The notes under the pieces are model-generated. The model was not told the origin of the DNA and ran no database searches. It saw only the letters and a program-made list of their open reading frames with translations. From an uncultured Porphyromonadaceae bacterium (GTDB taxonomy: Bacteria > Bacteroidota > Bacteroidia > Bacteroidales > Muribaculaceae): 64,000 nucleotides of DNA. Below, piece by piece: positions 36,280 through 44,670 of the stretch. A program made the position numbers and the translations under genes. The stretch's first letter is position 1; the number at the start of each line of letters is the position of its first letter. Location: assembly GCA_947567425.1 (NCBI GenBank), contig CANOLV010000004.1, positions 62,001 to 126,000 on the forward strand. Direction: 5' to 3'.

Positions 36280-37277
36280 TTTACTTTTTTAGGGTCATTA
36301 ATGTCGTTGTTGGCCTTGTCGTCCTGCGTCTCGGGTGCCACCTCGACCGGCTTGGTGGCTTCAACGAACTGGACAGCCATGTTGAATGTCTTAGCATTGT
36401 CGTCGGGAAGCGGCCTTACGTTGGCAAATTTCACGAAGTCGGCTATTTCGAGAATCTGCTTCATAAGCGGCGATGACGGTTTGACTTCCTGATGCGACGA
36501 TATGACGTTCATGATCTGCGACGAGGTCATCTCCATGGCGTTTATGCCGAACCGCCTGTGGAGGTAGATACGGAGTATCTCGGTCAGACGGGTGTAATAC
36601 TCCTTCTCGTGTCCATGTTCGCACAGTTTCATGTTTTTCAACGCATTGAGCTGCTGCATGGCCATCTCATAAGGCGGAACAGGCGGTTTCGGCGGGATTA
36701 TAGTGCCGATGATGGCTTTGCGCTTGCTCCATACGATGTAAAGCGCCACAACCAGCACGAGTGCCGCCAGGATGAACATCACCCACCAGTAGTCGACGAT
36801 GAAGTCGGGGAGTATGTCCCATATTTTCCATCCCGGAGCCGCTGTGCCGGCGTAATCGTGGACAGTCTGCAACGTGTCGACGGGAACCGGAATGACTTTC
36901 AGGGCGAGTTCGTTGGACTTGAACGTGTCATTGCCTGCCACATATATGAAAGGCTTTATAGTGTACAGTCCAGAGTCAAACGACTGTATGATTATGTCCT
37001 GTGTGATTTCTTCCCTGTCGGAACCGAGCGAAGAGGTGTCGGCCGGCAAAGCACGGATCACTTCGATTTCGCTTATAAGCGTGTCGCCCACGTTGGTGAA
37101 ATATCCTTGAGTGCCTCGGTCCTGGACCACATTTATCTTTAGAGTGGTCTGTTTGCCCATGATTATGTAGGCCGAGTCGAGGGATGTCTTTACGGTGACG
37201 GGTCCCGCCGCCGACATTCCGAGCGACAACGCCGCAAGGCATATTAGATATATTATGCGCTTAAATCCGCTATTCAT
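36276..37277 (-). CDS. BatA-associated membrane protein of the moxR/bat operon (DUF4381-like)
   Basis: The 333-aa protein has a signal peptide (about 1-24), a beta-rich periplasmic domain (about 25-155, opening with VTVKTSLDSAYIIMGKQ), one transmembrane helix near 163-183 (WWVMFILAALVLVVALYIVW) and a cytoplasmic helical domain with the HxxKEYYTRLTEILRIYLHRRFG pattern, read in two parts, found in DUF4381/BatI-type proteins. It lies between the DUF58 gene and batA, overlapping batA by 4 nt. Such proteins accompany MoxR-VWA systems and are thought to link the ATPase to the membrane complex. The end is a charged, unstructured tail. Confidence 0.8.
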   Translation of the reverse strand: MNSGFKRIIYLICLAALSLGMSAAGPVTVKTSLDSAYIIMGKQTTLKINVVQDRGTQGYFTNVGDTLISEIEVIRALPADTSSLGSDREEITQDIIIQSFDSGLYTIKPFIYVAGNDTFKSNELALKVIPVPVDTLQTVHDYAGTAAPGWKIWDILPDFIVDYWWVMFILAALVLVVALYIVWSKRKAIIGTIIPPKPPVPPYEMAMQQLNALKNMKLCEHGHEKEYYTRLTEILRIYLHRRFGINAMEMTSSQIMNVISSHQEVKPSSPLMKQILEIADFVKFANVRPLPDDNAKTFNMAVQFVEATKPVEVAPETQDDKANNDINDPKKVK

Positions 37278-37331
37278 TAGTTCGCAATTGAGAGTGAATT
37301 GATACTTTCATTATATTTGTGTATGCCGGAC

Positions 37332-38207
37332 CTATCTGACTCCTCGCTTCTTGAAGAGCGCCATCAGAGCCTTGACGAAGTCTTCGTCGGTGGCTATCGA
37401 AGTGTACTCCACACGGCTCTTGTTGAACCTGTCGATCATAGCCTGCTGTCTCTCATACCACCATCTGTTGAATGTCTGTCTGACTTTCTTTGACGATGTG
37501 TTGATCCAGCGGTCATGTCCTGTCTCAAGGTCAATGACCCTCATGAGTCCGACATCCGGCAGTTGGGAGTCGCGCTTGTCGTAGACCTGTACTGCCGTGA
37601 CGTCGTGCTTGTTGTTGGCGATCGACAAAGCCTGGTAGTAGTCGTGGTCATCGATGAAGTCGGAGATGACGAATGTGGTGCAACGCTTTTTGATGGCGTC
37701 CGTAAGGTAGCGCAACGCTACAGCCACGTCTGTTCCCTTGTGTTGCGGGGTAAAGTCGAGCAGTTCGCGTATGATGAACAGGATGTGCTTGCGTCCTTTC
37801 TTCGGGGGAATAAATTTCTCGACTTTGTCGGAGAAAAATATCACTCCGATCTTGTCGTTGTTCTGAATTGCCGAGAATGCCACGGTGGCGGCTATCTCGG
37901 CAATCATCATACGTTTGTCCTCGCCTACGGCGCCAAAGTTACGGCTTCCCGACACGTCGATCAGGAGCATTACCGTCAGCTCTCGTTCTTCTTCGTAGAC
38001 CTTGACGTACGGACGGTTGTGTCGGGCAGTGACGTTCCAGTCTATGTCGCGGATGTCGTCGCCGTACTGGTACTCCCGCACTTCGCTGAATGTCATACCG
38101 CGCCCTTTGAAGGCGGAGTGGTACTCACCGGCGAAAATGTTCTGCGACAGTCCCCTCGTCTTTATCTCAATTTTGCGTATTTTCTTAAGAAGCTCGTTGG
38201 CGTCCAT
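37332..38207 (-). CDS. DUF58 domain protein of the MoxR/Bat system
   Basis: The 291-aa cytoplasmic protein has the DUF58 signature near residues 30-55: GEYHSAFKGRGMTFSEVREY, then YGDDIRDIDWNVTARHN. A VWA-like domain follows (about 75-270) with LLIDVSGSRNFG, which keeps the D-x-S-x-S metal site. DUF58 proteins are encoded next to MoxR ATPases and are their likely clients or adaptors. It lies 28 bp after moxR and 54 bp before the next membrane protein gene. Length is normal. Confidence 0.92.
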   Translation of the reverse strand: MDANELLKKIRKIEIKTRGLSQNIFAGEYHSAFKGRGMTFSEVREYQYGDDIRDIDWNVTARHNRPYVKVYEEERELTVMLLIDVSGSRNFGAVGEDKRMMIAEIAATVAFSAIQNNDKIGVIFFSDKVEKFIPPKKGRKHILFIIRELLDFTPQHKGTDVAVALRYLTDAIKKRCTTFVISDFIDDHDYYQALSIANNKHDVTAVQVYDKRDSQLPDVGLMRVIDLETGHDRWINTSSKKVRQTFNRWWYERQQAMIDRFNKSRVEYTSIATDEDFVKALMALFKKRGVR

Positions 38208-38235
38208 AGAGTGCTATGATAAAAGTGAAAGTGTG

Positions 38236-39231
<996 letters not shown>

Positions 39232-39324
39232 AATGATTGTGTTGTGGGTAAATAATTTTTTATGATATATTTATTGTATAATTTTCGTGAATAGTGGCCG
39301 AATCTTCTCCGTCCCTCAAATGTG

Positions 39325-39332
39325 CAAATTTA
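39325..39332 (-). promoter_or_regulatory. Probable -7 element of the moxR/bat operon
   Basis: The minus strand reads TAAATTTG, 94 bp upstream of moxR. No TTTG occurs at the standard spacing, so expression may need an activator or the assignment may be wrong. Confidence 0.45.
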
Positions 39333-39409
39333 AATATTCCAACAAATCTTATCTTAAGAGAGATTGTTAAAATTATATATAGAACCTTTAGGTTGTTAAA
39401 AGATTAAGT

Positions 39410-40480
39410 TTATTTGTCCAATTTTTCCAATATGGCGCGAATTTTTTCATTGGCTTCCGCCACGCTTTCGGGGTCCGAGGCGTCGATGCCATATTTTTCA
39501 GCGGGTGGAATCACCACTGCAGTTCCGGGCTTGATGCGGTTGGGATTGGTGATGATGTCGCTGTTCTCAAGATATATGTACACCCAGAATCGGTAGTCGC
39601 CGTAGTATTTGCGCGCCATAGTGGTCAGATAGCGGCGCTGAGTGACCGTGTCGGTGACTTCAACCGGTGGTGCGGTCACTGGTTCGGTAGCTTGGTGTTG
39701 GCTGACGGTATCTGATTTTACTGTAGCGGATTCCGTGTCGTCAAGTTCTGAAGCGGAAATGCTGTCGGGGTATATGCCGGTACTTTCCGCAGGATCTGTC
39801 GGCGGAATCTGCACAGAGCCGTACGACGGTAACAGCCGGGCGATGTATGGGGCTGAGAAATATCCGATTATAAAACCGGCGAGAAGCCCCGTGATGAGCA
39901 TCATCCAAGGGTTTAACGCAGATCTTCGGCGCGGTTTTGCCTCATAGTATTGCTCTTCGCTTTCTTGAGGCTCTGAATGCTCCGTTGAATCCGGGACCTC
40001 TTCGGGCATTTCCATTATGCTGTCGGTGGTCTCGTCAGTTTCGTTGCCGGAAGTCTCAGGCGTTTCGATGACGTGAGTTTCAGCCGGTTGCGTGGTCTCG
40101 GAGTCAATTTCCTGAACCGCCTGCTCTTCCTGCGGTAGGTCCTGGACAGGCATTTCGGGGCCGGTAGATTCCTGCGGGCCGCCTCCTTCGAGAATCTCTT
40201 CGGTGACGCCTTCCTCAAGTTCGACGGGTTCAAATGCCTCGAAAGGTTGGTTGACGTTTTCGGCCAGTGATTCGTCGGGATGCCATATCACGGATGGATC
40301 GATGTCGTCGCTGACGGAAAATGTTCCCAGCCCTTTTATGGTCACAGATTTGCCTTTCGACAGTGCTTCGGCAATGATGTCGGTCAAGTCTTGTATGAAT
40401 GCTTTTGCTGTCAGCGAATTACTTCCGGTTGACTTCGCGATATTGTCGGCGAGTTGGTTCAGTGTGATTTTGCTGTTCAT
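39410..40480 (-). CDS. Membrane-anchored HU-domain protein with C-terminal LysM
   Basis: The 356-aa protein joins three parts. Residues 1-92 are an HU/IHF-type DNA-binding domain (ITLNQLADNIAKSTG, KSVTIKGLGTFSV, ENVNQPFEAFEPVEL). Residues about 93-180 are an acidic, Pro/Glu/Thr-rich linker. After the basic KPRRR (182-186) comes one transmembrane helix (about 191-212). Residues about 282-330 form a LysM-like domain (RRYLTTMARKYYGDYRFWVYIYLENSD read across its helix, then PNRIKPGTAVVIPP). The charge pattern puts HU in the cytoplasm and LysM in the periplasm, where it could bind peptidoglycan. This would tether the nucleoid to the cell wall. It lies 2 bp after a second HU gene. Confidence 0.85.
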   Translation of the reverse strand: MNSKITLNQLADNIAKSTGSNSLTAKAFIQDLTDIIAEALSKGKSVTIKGLGTFSVSDDIDPSVIWHPDESLAENVNQPFEAFEPVELEEGVTEEILEGGGPQESTGPEMPVQDLPQEEQAVQEIDSETTQPAETHVIETPETSGNETDETTDSIMEMPEEVPDSTEHSEPQESEEQYYEAKPRRRSALNPWMMLITGLLAGFIIGYFSAPYIARLLPSYGSVQIPPTDPAESTGIYPDSISASELDDTESATVKSDTVSQHQATEPVTAPPVEVTDTVTQRRYLTTMARKYYGDYRFWVYIYLENSDIITNPNRIKPGTAVVIPPAEKYGIDASDPESVAEANEKIRAILEKLDK

Positions 40481-40482
40481 GA

Positions 40483-40758
40483 TCAGTCGGCAATTTTTCG
40501 CTTTAAGATGGCACTTTGGTTAAACTCAAGGGTGATAGCAGGCGGAAGCAAAAGCTTTTTGCCTGTCGATAGGTCGGTGACTATTTTCTCGTCCTCTTTC
40601 CGGGACGAGAATGTCCCGAATCCTGGAAGTTGGACAGAGTCCATTTCGCAAAGATATTCTTGAATTGCCGATACAAAACCCTCCAATAGGGCATTGACAT
40701 CTTTCTTGTCGCGTTGAAGCCTTTCGGACAACGTCTCTATGACAGCATTATGATTCAT
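40483..40758 (-). CDS. HU/IHF-type DNA-binding protein
   Basis: The 91-aa protein is a single HU-type domain: a helical N-terminal half (AVIETLSERLQRDKKDVNALLEGF, read in two parts), VQLPGFGTFSSRKEDE, which is the core turn and start of the DNA-clasping arm, and a C-terminal FNQSAILKRKI segment. The arm carries several basic residues. HU proteins bend and compact DNA. It is the first gene of a two-gene unit with the membrane-anchored HU protein (2-bp gap), so the two may form a heterodimer. A -7 element TAAATTTG lies 19 bp upstream. Confidence 0.88.
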   Translation of the reverse strand: MNHNAVIETLSERLQRDKKDVNALLEGFVSAIQEYLCEMDSVQLPGFGTFSSRKEDEKIVTDLSTGKKLLLPPAITLEFNQSAILKRKIAD

Positions 40759-40776
40759 CTGGTCTGATTATTTATG

Positions 40777-40784
40777 CAAATTTA
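40777..40784 (-). promoter_or_regulatory. -7 element of the HU gene pair
   Basis: The minus strand reads TAAATTTG close to the HU start, so the leader is very short. The -33 is weak. Confidence 0.5.
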
Positions 40785-40815
40785 GCGAAAATTTTAGAGA
40801 TAACGCAGAAATAGC

Positions 40816-40823
40816 TATATTTG
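40816..40823 (+). promoter_or_regulatory. -7 element of the small membrane protein gene
   Basis: TATATTTG matches TAnnTTTG 28 bp upstream of the ATG at 40851. A TTTA at 40793-40796 may serve as the -33. It is divergent from the HU promoter. Confidence 0.5.
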
Positions 40824-40850
40824 CGGATATGACATAAAAACATATTGTAG

Positions 40851-41222
40851 ATGAAGAAATTATATATTGTCTGCTCGCTCGTGGCGATATTGCTTTGTGC
40901 TTTATCAATGTATTTCGGCTGGGATGAAGGACGGATGGCGCGTTCGGTAGGAGCCTCGTTTATGATTCTGGTTATACAGTGGACGTTTTTTAAAGCGGGT
41001 TTCAATAAGCTGCGATCGGTAGGTGTCGGCATGAATTTGAGTGTTGACCGCAGGATGCGGCTTGTAAGTATAGTGTTGGCTTTAGCCATAGTGATGCTCG
41101 GTATCGTCGGGCTGATGGATTATCTTGATACTGGAAGGATATCCCAGTTCTTCACGATAGGGGCTATGATTGTCATGGCAGTTGAGGCAATGGTGTCGAG
41201 CCGATTGCTGCGTCAGGCCTGA
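40851..41222 (+). CDS. Small integral membrane protein, unknown function
   Basis: The 123-aa protein has four predicted transmembrane helices (about 5-23, 32-50, 70-90 and 97-115) separated by short basic loops (FNKLRSVGVGMNLSVDRRMR is the longest). I do not recognise the family. The pattern is compatible with a DUF-type two-hairpin membrane protein. It is transcribed alone from a promoter that diverges from the HU pair and ends at a bidirectional terminator. Confidence 0.7.
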   Translation: MKKLYIVCSLVAILLCALSMYFGWDEGRMARSVGASFMILVIQWTFFKAGFNKLRSVGVGMNLSVDRRMRLVSIVLALAIVMLGIVGLMDYLDTGRISQFFTIGAMIVMAVEAMVSSRLLRQA

Positions 41223-41243
41223 CCAGTCTGTATTATAAAACAT

Positions 41244-41287
41244 CAGTCCCGGGCTGAGAGGGTGAAATTTCTCATGGCCCGGGACTG
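41244..41287. terminator. Bidirectional terminator between convergent genes
   Basis: CAGTCCCGGGC (41244-41254) pairs perfectly with 41277-41287, and TGAGA/TCTCA extends the stem inward. It separates the small membrane protein gene from the convergent lipoprotein gene. Confidence 0.7.
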
Positions 41288-41316
41288 AATCATTTAATAA
41301 TTCCTTCAGAATAGGC

Positions 41317-42342
41317 TTACTTCGCTTCGGAAGTAATGTATGTCAATTCAAATTTAGCGGAATAGTAGTCATCGTCTTCGTCTTCGTCGTCATCGTCTTC
41401 GTCTTCGTCAAGCATTGATTCAGTGACGTTCAACTTGTTGCCGTCGAATGATACGGTAGCGAATCCGCCCATGCCGTCGTTGTCGATATCGGTATAGTCC
41501 CATGAGTAACGGATAAGTCCCTTGCTTTCGTTTGCCCAGGTCCATGTCGATATGGCGAGCAGATCATTTGTGTATGTCACCATATAGGTTCCGGATTTGG
41601 AGAATACGATCTGGTTGGCGCTTTTCAGTACATCGGCAAGCATGTTCAGCTCGGCCTCTTCTTCGGGTCCCCATTCTGTTTCGTCGTCATATTGCATCAG
41701 CGTCTTGGCCAGATCGGAAAGAAGCTTCTTAACGTCGTTTTTAGGCGCGGTCTTGTTGAAGATGGTTTTCTTTCCGACTTGTATGAATATGCGGTAGCTG
41801 TCGATGTTCCACGAGCGGCAGATGGCCTGGGTCATTGCGCTGTTCCCTATTTCGGCCCCTTTTGTGGCGTTGATGTCAATGGTCTCGCCGTCGGTTGTCG
41901 TGATGTTCAGCTTGTAAGAGCCGCCTTCTGTAGTGATGGTTATCTTGCCGAATCCATCAAGGATGTATGCACCGTTGGCATCGATGGTGTATTTGCCGGT
42001 TATTATTCCGTTGAAGCTGTCTGAACGCGACATGTCGCCAATGCCTTTGAGCATGGATGTGCTTTTGATGCGTGATGATTTGCGCGGAGCTGAATTCCAT
42101 CCGGATGATGCATAAGCGGTGTTGATAATGTAGTTTCCGGCAGAAGTGAACTCGATTGATTGAATTTCTGCATCCTGGTCGGAATTCAGGTATTTGGCGC
42201 TTTCGGCCTCATATTTGGGAGTTCCCAATTCCGGCGCATTGGTGGTCGGATCGTCATTGTCGTTGTCGCAGGAGGCAAAGCTGAATCCCAGCAGGGCTGA
42301 ACAAAGCATGGCGCTGATATAACGCCTAAATTTAAAATTCAT
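41317..42342 (-). CDS. Lipoprotein with a run of acidic residues near the C-terminus
   Basis: The 341-aa protein has a lipobox FASC with Cys25. The rest is beta-rich: a strand-rich first part (about 60-165, with GNYIINTAY and GKYTIDANGAYILDGFG), a helical insert (about 195-240), and a last sheet that is interrupted by 14 consecutive Asp/Glu residues (about 313-326) directly before YYSAKFELTYI. The family is not known to me; lipocalin-like Bacteroidales lipoproteins have a similar layout. The acidic run could bind divalent cations or form a flexible surface loop. A -7 element TACCTTTG lies 69 bp upstream. Confidence 0.7.
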   Translation of the reverse strand: MNFKFRRYISAMLCSALLGFSFASCDNDNDDPTTNAPELGTPKYEAESAKYLNSDQDAEIQSIEFTSAGNYIINTAYASSGWNSAPRKSSRIKSTSMLKGIGDMSRSDSFNGIITGKYTIDANGAYILDGFGKITITTEGGSYKLNITTTDGETIDINATKGAEIGNSAMTQAICRSWNIDSYRIFIQVGKKTIFNKTAPKNDVKKLLSDLAKTLMQYDDETEWGPEEEAELNMLADVLKSANQIVFSKSGTYMVTYTNDLLAISTWTWANESKGLIRYSWDYTDIDNDGMGGFATVSFDGNKLNVTESMLDEDEDDDDEDEDDDYYSAKFELTYITSEAK

Positions 42343-42410
42343 AAATGATTTGGTTTTGATTAATAGATAAATGATTGTTCTGTACTTGTTTTAGTTGATA
42401 GATATCGGCG

Positions 42411-42418
42411 CAAAGGTA
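42411..42418 (-). promoter_or_regulatory. -7 element of the acidic lipoprotein gene
   Basis: The minus strand reads TACCTTTG. The -33 region is poor. Confidence 0.45.
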
Positions 42419-42534
42419 TATAATTTTTGCTTATTCCGGAAATAAGAAATTGAAAATATTGTGGCCAAGAGTTAATTCATACTGTTAAAAGTCAGATATA
42501 TGTCCTGTGATTGTTTTAAAGCCATTTAATGGCA

Positions 42535-42573
42535 TTTATAAAAAAGTGCCGGAATATGGCTATATCCCGACAC
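42535..42573 (-). terminator. Terminator of the M13 peptidase unit
   Basis: GTGTCGGGATAT (minus, 42573-42562) pairs with ATATTCCGGCAC (minus, 42557-42546) with two G-U pairs, and the minus strand continues with TTTTTTAT. It lies 30 bp past the peptidase stop. Confidence 0.75.
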
Positions 42574-42602
42574 CTGTGCTGTGGATGCTATGTCGACCGG
42601 TA

Positions 42603-44615
42603 TTACCAGATGACTACCCGGTCGGCCGGAGCAAGATACATCTTGTCGCCGTCTTTTATGCCGAAAGCCTTGAAGAATGGCTCGATGTTGCGGAGCGATC
42701 CGTTGACTCTCCATTTTCCGAGCGAGTGCGGGTCAGTCTTGGTGCGGAGCAGGATCTCTTCGTCGCGGATGTTTCCGGCCCATACATTAGCGTAGGCGAG
42801 ATAGAACCGCTGGTCGGGGGTGAATCCGTCGATAGTCTCACCCTCGGATCCTTTTAATGAATTGTGGTAGGCCGTGTATGCGACGCGCAGACCTCCTTGG
42901 TCGGCGATATTTTCACCTAAAGTGAATCGTCCGTTGGCGTGTGTGTCGCCGAGCACTATTATTTTGTCGAACTGGTCTGCCAGTCTGTCGGTCAGTTTTG
43001 TAAAGGCTTCTTTGTCCGAGTCGGTCCACCAGTTGGCGAAGTTGCCGTCTTTATCGAACTGGCTTCCCTGGTCGTCGAATCCGTGGGTCATCTCATGTCC
43101 TATCACCACGCCGATGGCACCGTAATTTGCCGCGGGATCAGCGTCAGGATCGAAGTATGGTGCCTGCAGGATGCCTGCGGGGAAACATATTTCGTTAGTA
43201 GTGGGATTATAGTACGCATTGACGGTCTGAGGCGACATATACCAGCGTGAGCGGTCGACGGGCTGTCCCCAGTCGGCCAGATTGTAGTCGATCTCATGCT
43301 TCAGGGCCCCCTTGATATTGTCCCAGTATGAGCGGCGGGGATCGATGGTCAGTTTGGAGTAGTCGCGCCATTTGTCGGGAAATCCGATTTTTACTGTAAA
43401 AGTCTCCAGCTTTTCTTTTGCACGGGCTTTTGTCGTATCGCTCATCCACGTCAGATTCTCAATATGGCTTAGCAGTGCGGTTCGCAGGTTTCCTACGAGT
43501 TCGAGCATCTTGTCCTTTGCCGACTGCGGGAAATATTTCTGTACGTACAGTTCGCCCACCGCTTCGCCGAGCAGAGCGTTAGGCACGGCCAATGCTCTTT
43601 TCCACCGAGGCATAGGCTGTTCGACTCCGGAAATGACTTTTGAAAGTTCAAATTTGGCATTCACAAAGTCGTCGCTCAGATAGTCGGCCGCCGTAGAGAT
43701 GTAGCCGGCCGTAAAATAATCATGCAGAGCTTGTTCCGACGATTCGGCCATGATTTTGTCGACCATGGCGAGTGATTTCGGCTGGCCGATTATCACGGTG
43801 TCGATGTCGGTGATGCCCTGTAGGGCGAAATAGCGTTTAAGATTCACATTAGGAAAGTCTGAGGCCAGTTGGTCGAGGCTCATCGGATTGTATGTGGCGG
43901 CAGGATTGCGCAGTTCTTCGCGGGTCATGGCCGCCTGTGCGAGGCGTGTCTCTATCTCCATCACATTGTCGGCGAGCCTGTCCTGTGCCTGTTGGCTGTA
44001 GCCGACCAAAGATGCGAGAGTCTTCAGATATATCCGGTATGCCTCCCTGATCTTGCGGGCATCGTCGGAGTCCTCAAGATAGTAGTCGCGGTCGCCGAGT
44101 CCAATACCTCCCTGGCTCCAGTACATGGCGTTGGCGTCGGAGTTCATCATGTCGGCTTCGACTCCTGTGGCAAAAAAGGCATTAATGCCTATCATTTTTG
44201 CCATGAGGTCGATAAGGCCTGACTTTGGAGTCTGGTTTATGGCCACAACGTCGCCCATGATGGGCTGTGCGCCGTCGATGTTCAGTTTGATGCTGTCAAG
44301 CCCCATGGCGTAAAGGTCGCCTATTTTTCTGGCGATTGATCCCGGCTCGGCATTTTTGCTGTCGAGACCTGTTATCAAGTCGCGGAGTTGGGTCCGGTTA
44401 TTGTCGCGTAGTTCGTCGAATGTCCCGAATCTTGCAAATTCCGGTTTTAGCGGATTGGCTTTCATCCATCCGCCGCAGGCATATTGATAGAAGTCGTCCT
44501 GCGGAGCTGTCGACAGGTCGAGATTGTTTCTGTCTACTCCTTTTTTTATTTCTGCGTCCATTGTTATCGATGTGGTTAATACGATAGAAAGAGCCGCTAT
44601 ACCGATCTTTCTCAT
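42603..44615 (-). CDS. M13-family zinc metallopeptidase (neprilysin/PepO type)
   Basis: The 670-aa protein has a signal peptide (about 1-20) and the full M13 domain. The zinc site is His507-E-x-x-His511 (VIGHEMTHGFDDQGS) with the third ligand Glu568 in GENIADQGG. Substrate-binding motifs NAYYNPTTNEI and the C-terminal VVIW are also present. M13 peptidases cut oligopeptides at the amino side of hydrophobic residues; here the enzyme probably works in the periplasm. Length is normal. It is the last gene of a four-gene leftward run (nnrDE, DUF4831, ABC-F, M13) with gaps of 55-57 bp. Confidence 0.95.
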   Translation of the reverse strand: MRKIGIAALSIVLTTSITMDAEIKKGVDRNNLDLSTAPQDDFYQYACGGWMKANPLKPEFARFGTFDELRDNNRTQLRDLITGLDSKNAEPGSIARKIGDLYAMGLDSIKLNIDGAQPIMGDVVAINQTPKSGLIDLMAKMIGINAFFATGVEADMMNSDANAMYWSQGGIGLGDRDYYLEDSDDARKIREAYRIYLKTLASLVGYSQQAQDRLADNVMEIETRLAQAAMTREELRNPAATYNPMSLDQLASDFPNVNLKRYFALQGITDIDTVIIGQPKSLAMVDKIMAESSEQALHDYFTAGYISTAADYLSDDFVNAKFELSKVISGVEQPMPRWKRALAVPNALLGEAVGELYVQKYFPQSAKDKMLELVGNLRTALLSHIENLTWMSDTTKARAKEKLETFTVKIGFPDKWRDYSKLTIDPRRSYWDNIKGALKHEIDYNLADWGQPVDRSRWYMSPQTVNAYYNPTTNEICFPAGILQAPYFDPDADPAANYGAIGVVIGHEMTHGFDDQGSQFDKDGNFANWWTDSDKEAFTKLTDRLADQFDKIIVLGDTHANGRFTLGENIADQGGLRVAYTAYHNSLKGSEGETIDGFTPDQRFYLAYANVWAGNIRDEEILLRTKTDPHSLGKWRVNGSLRNIEPFFKAFGIKDGDKMYLAPADRVVIW

Positions 44616-44670
44616 GTGTTAAGTTAATATTGTTAATGATATTTAAGGCGAAATGTTCGTTTCGCCGACA

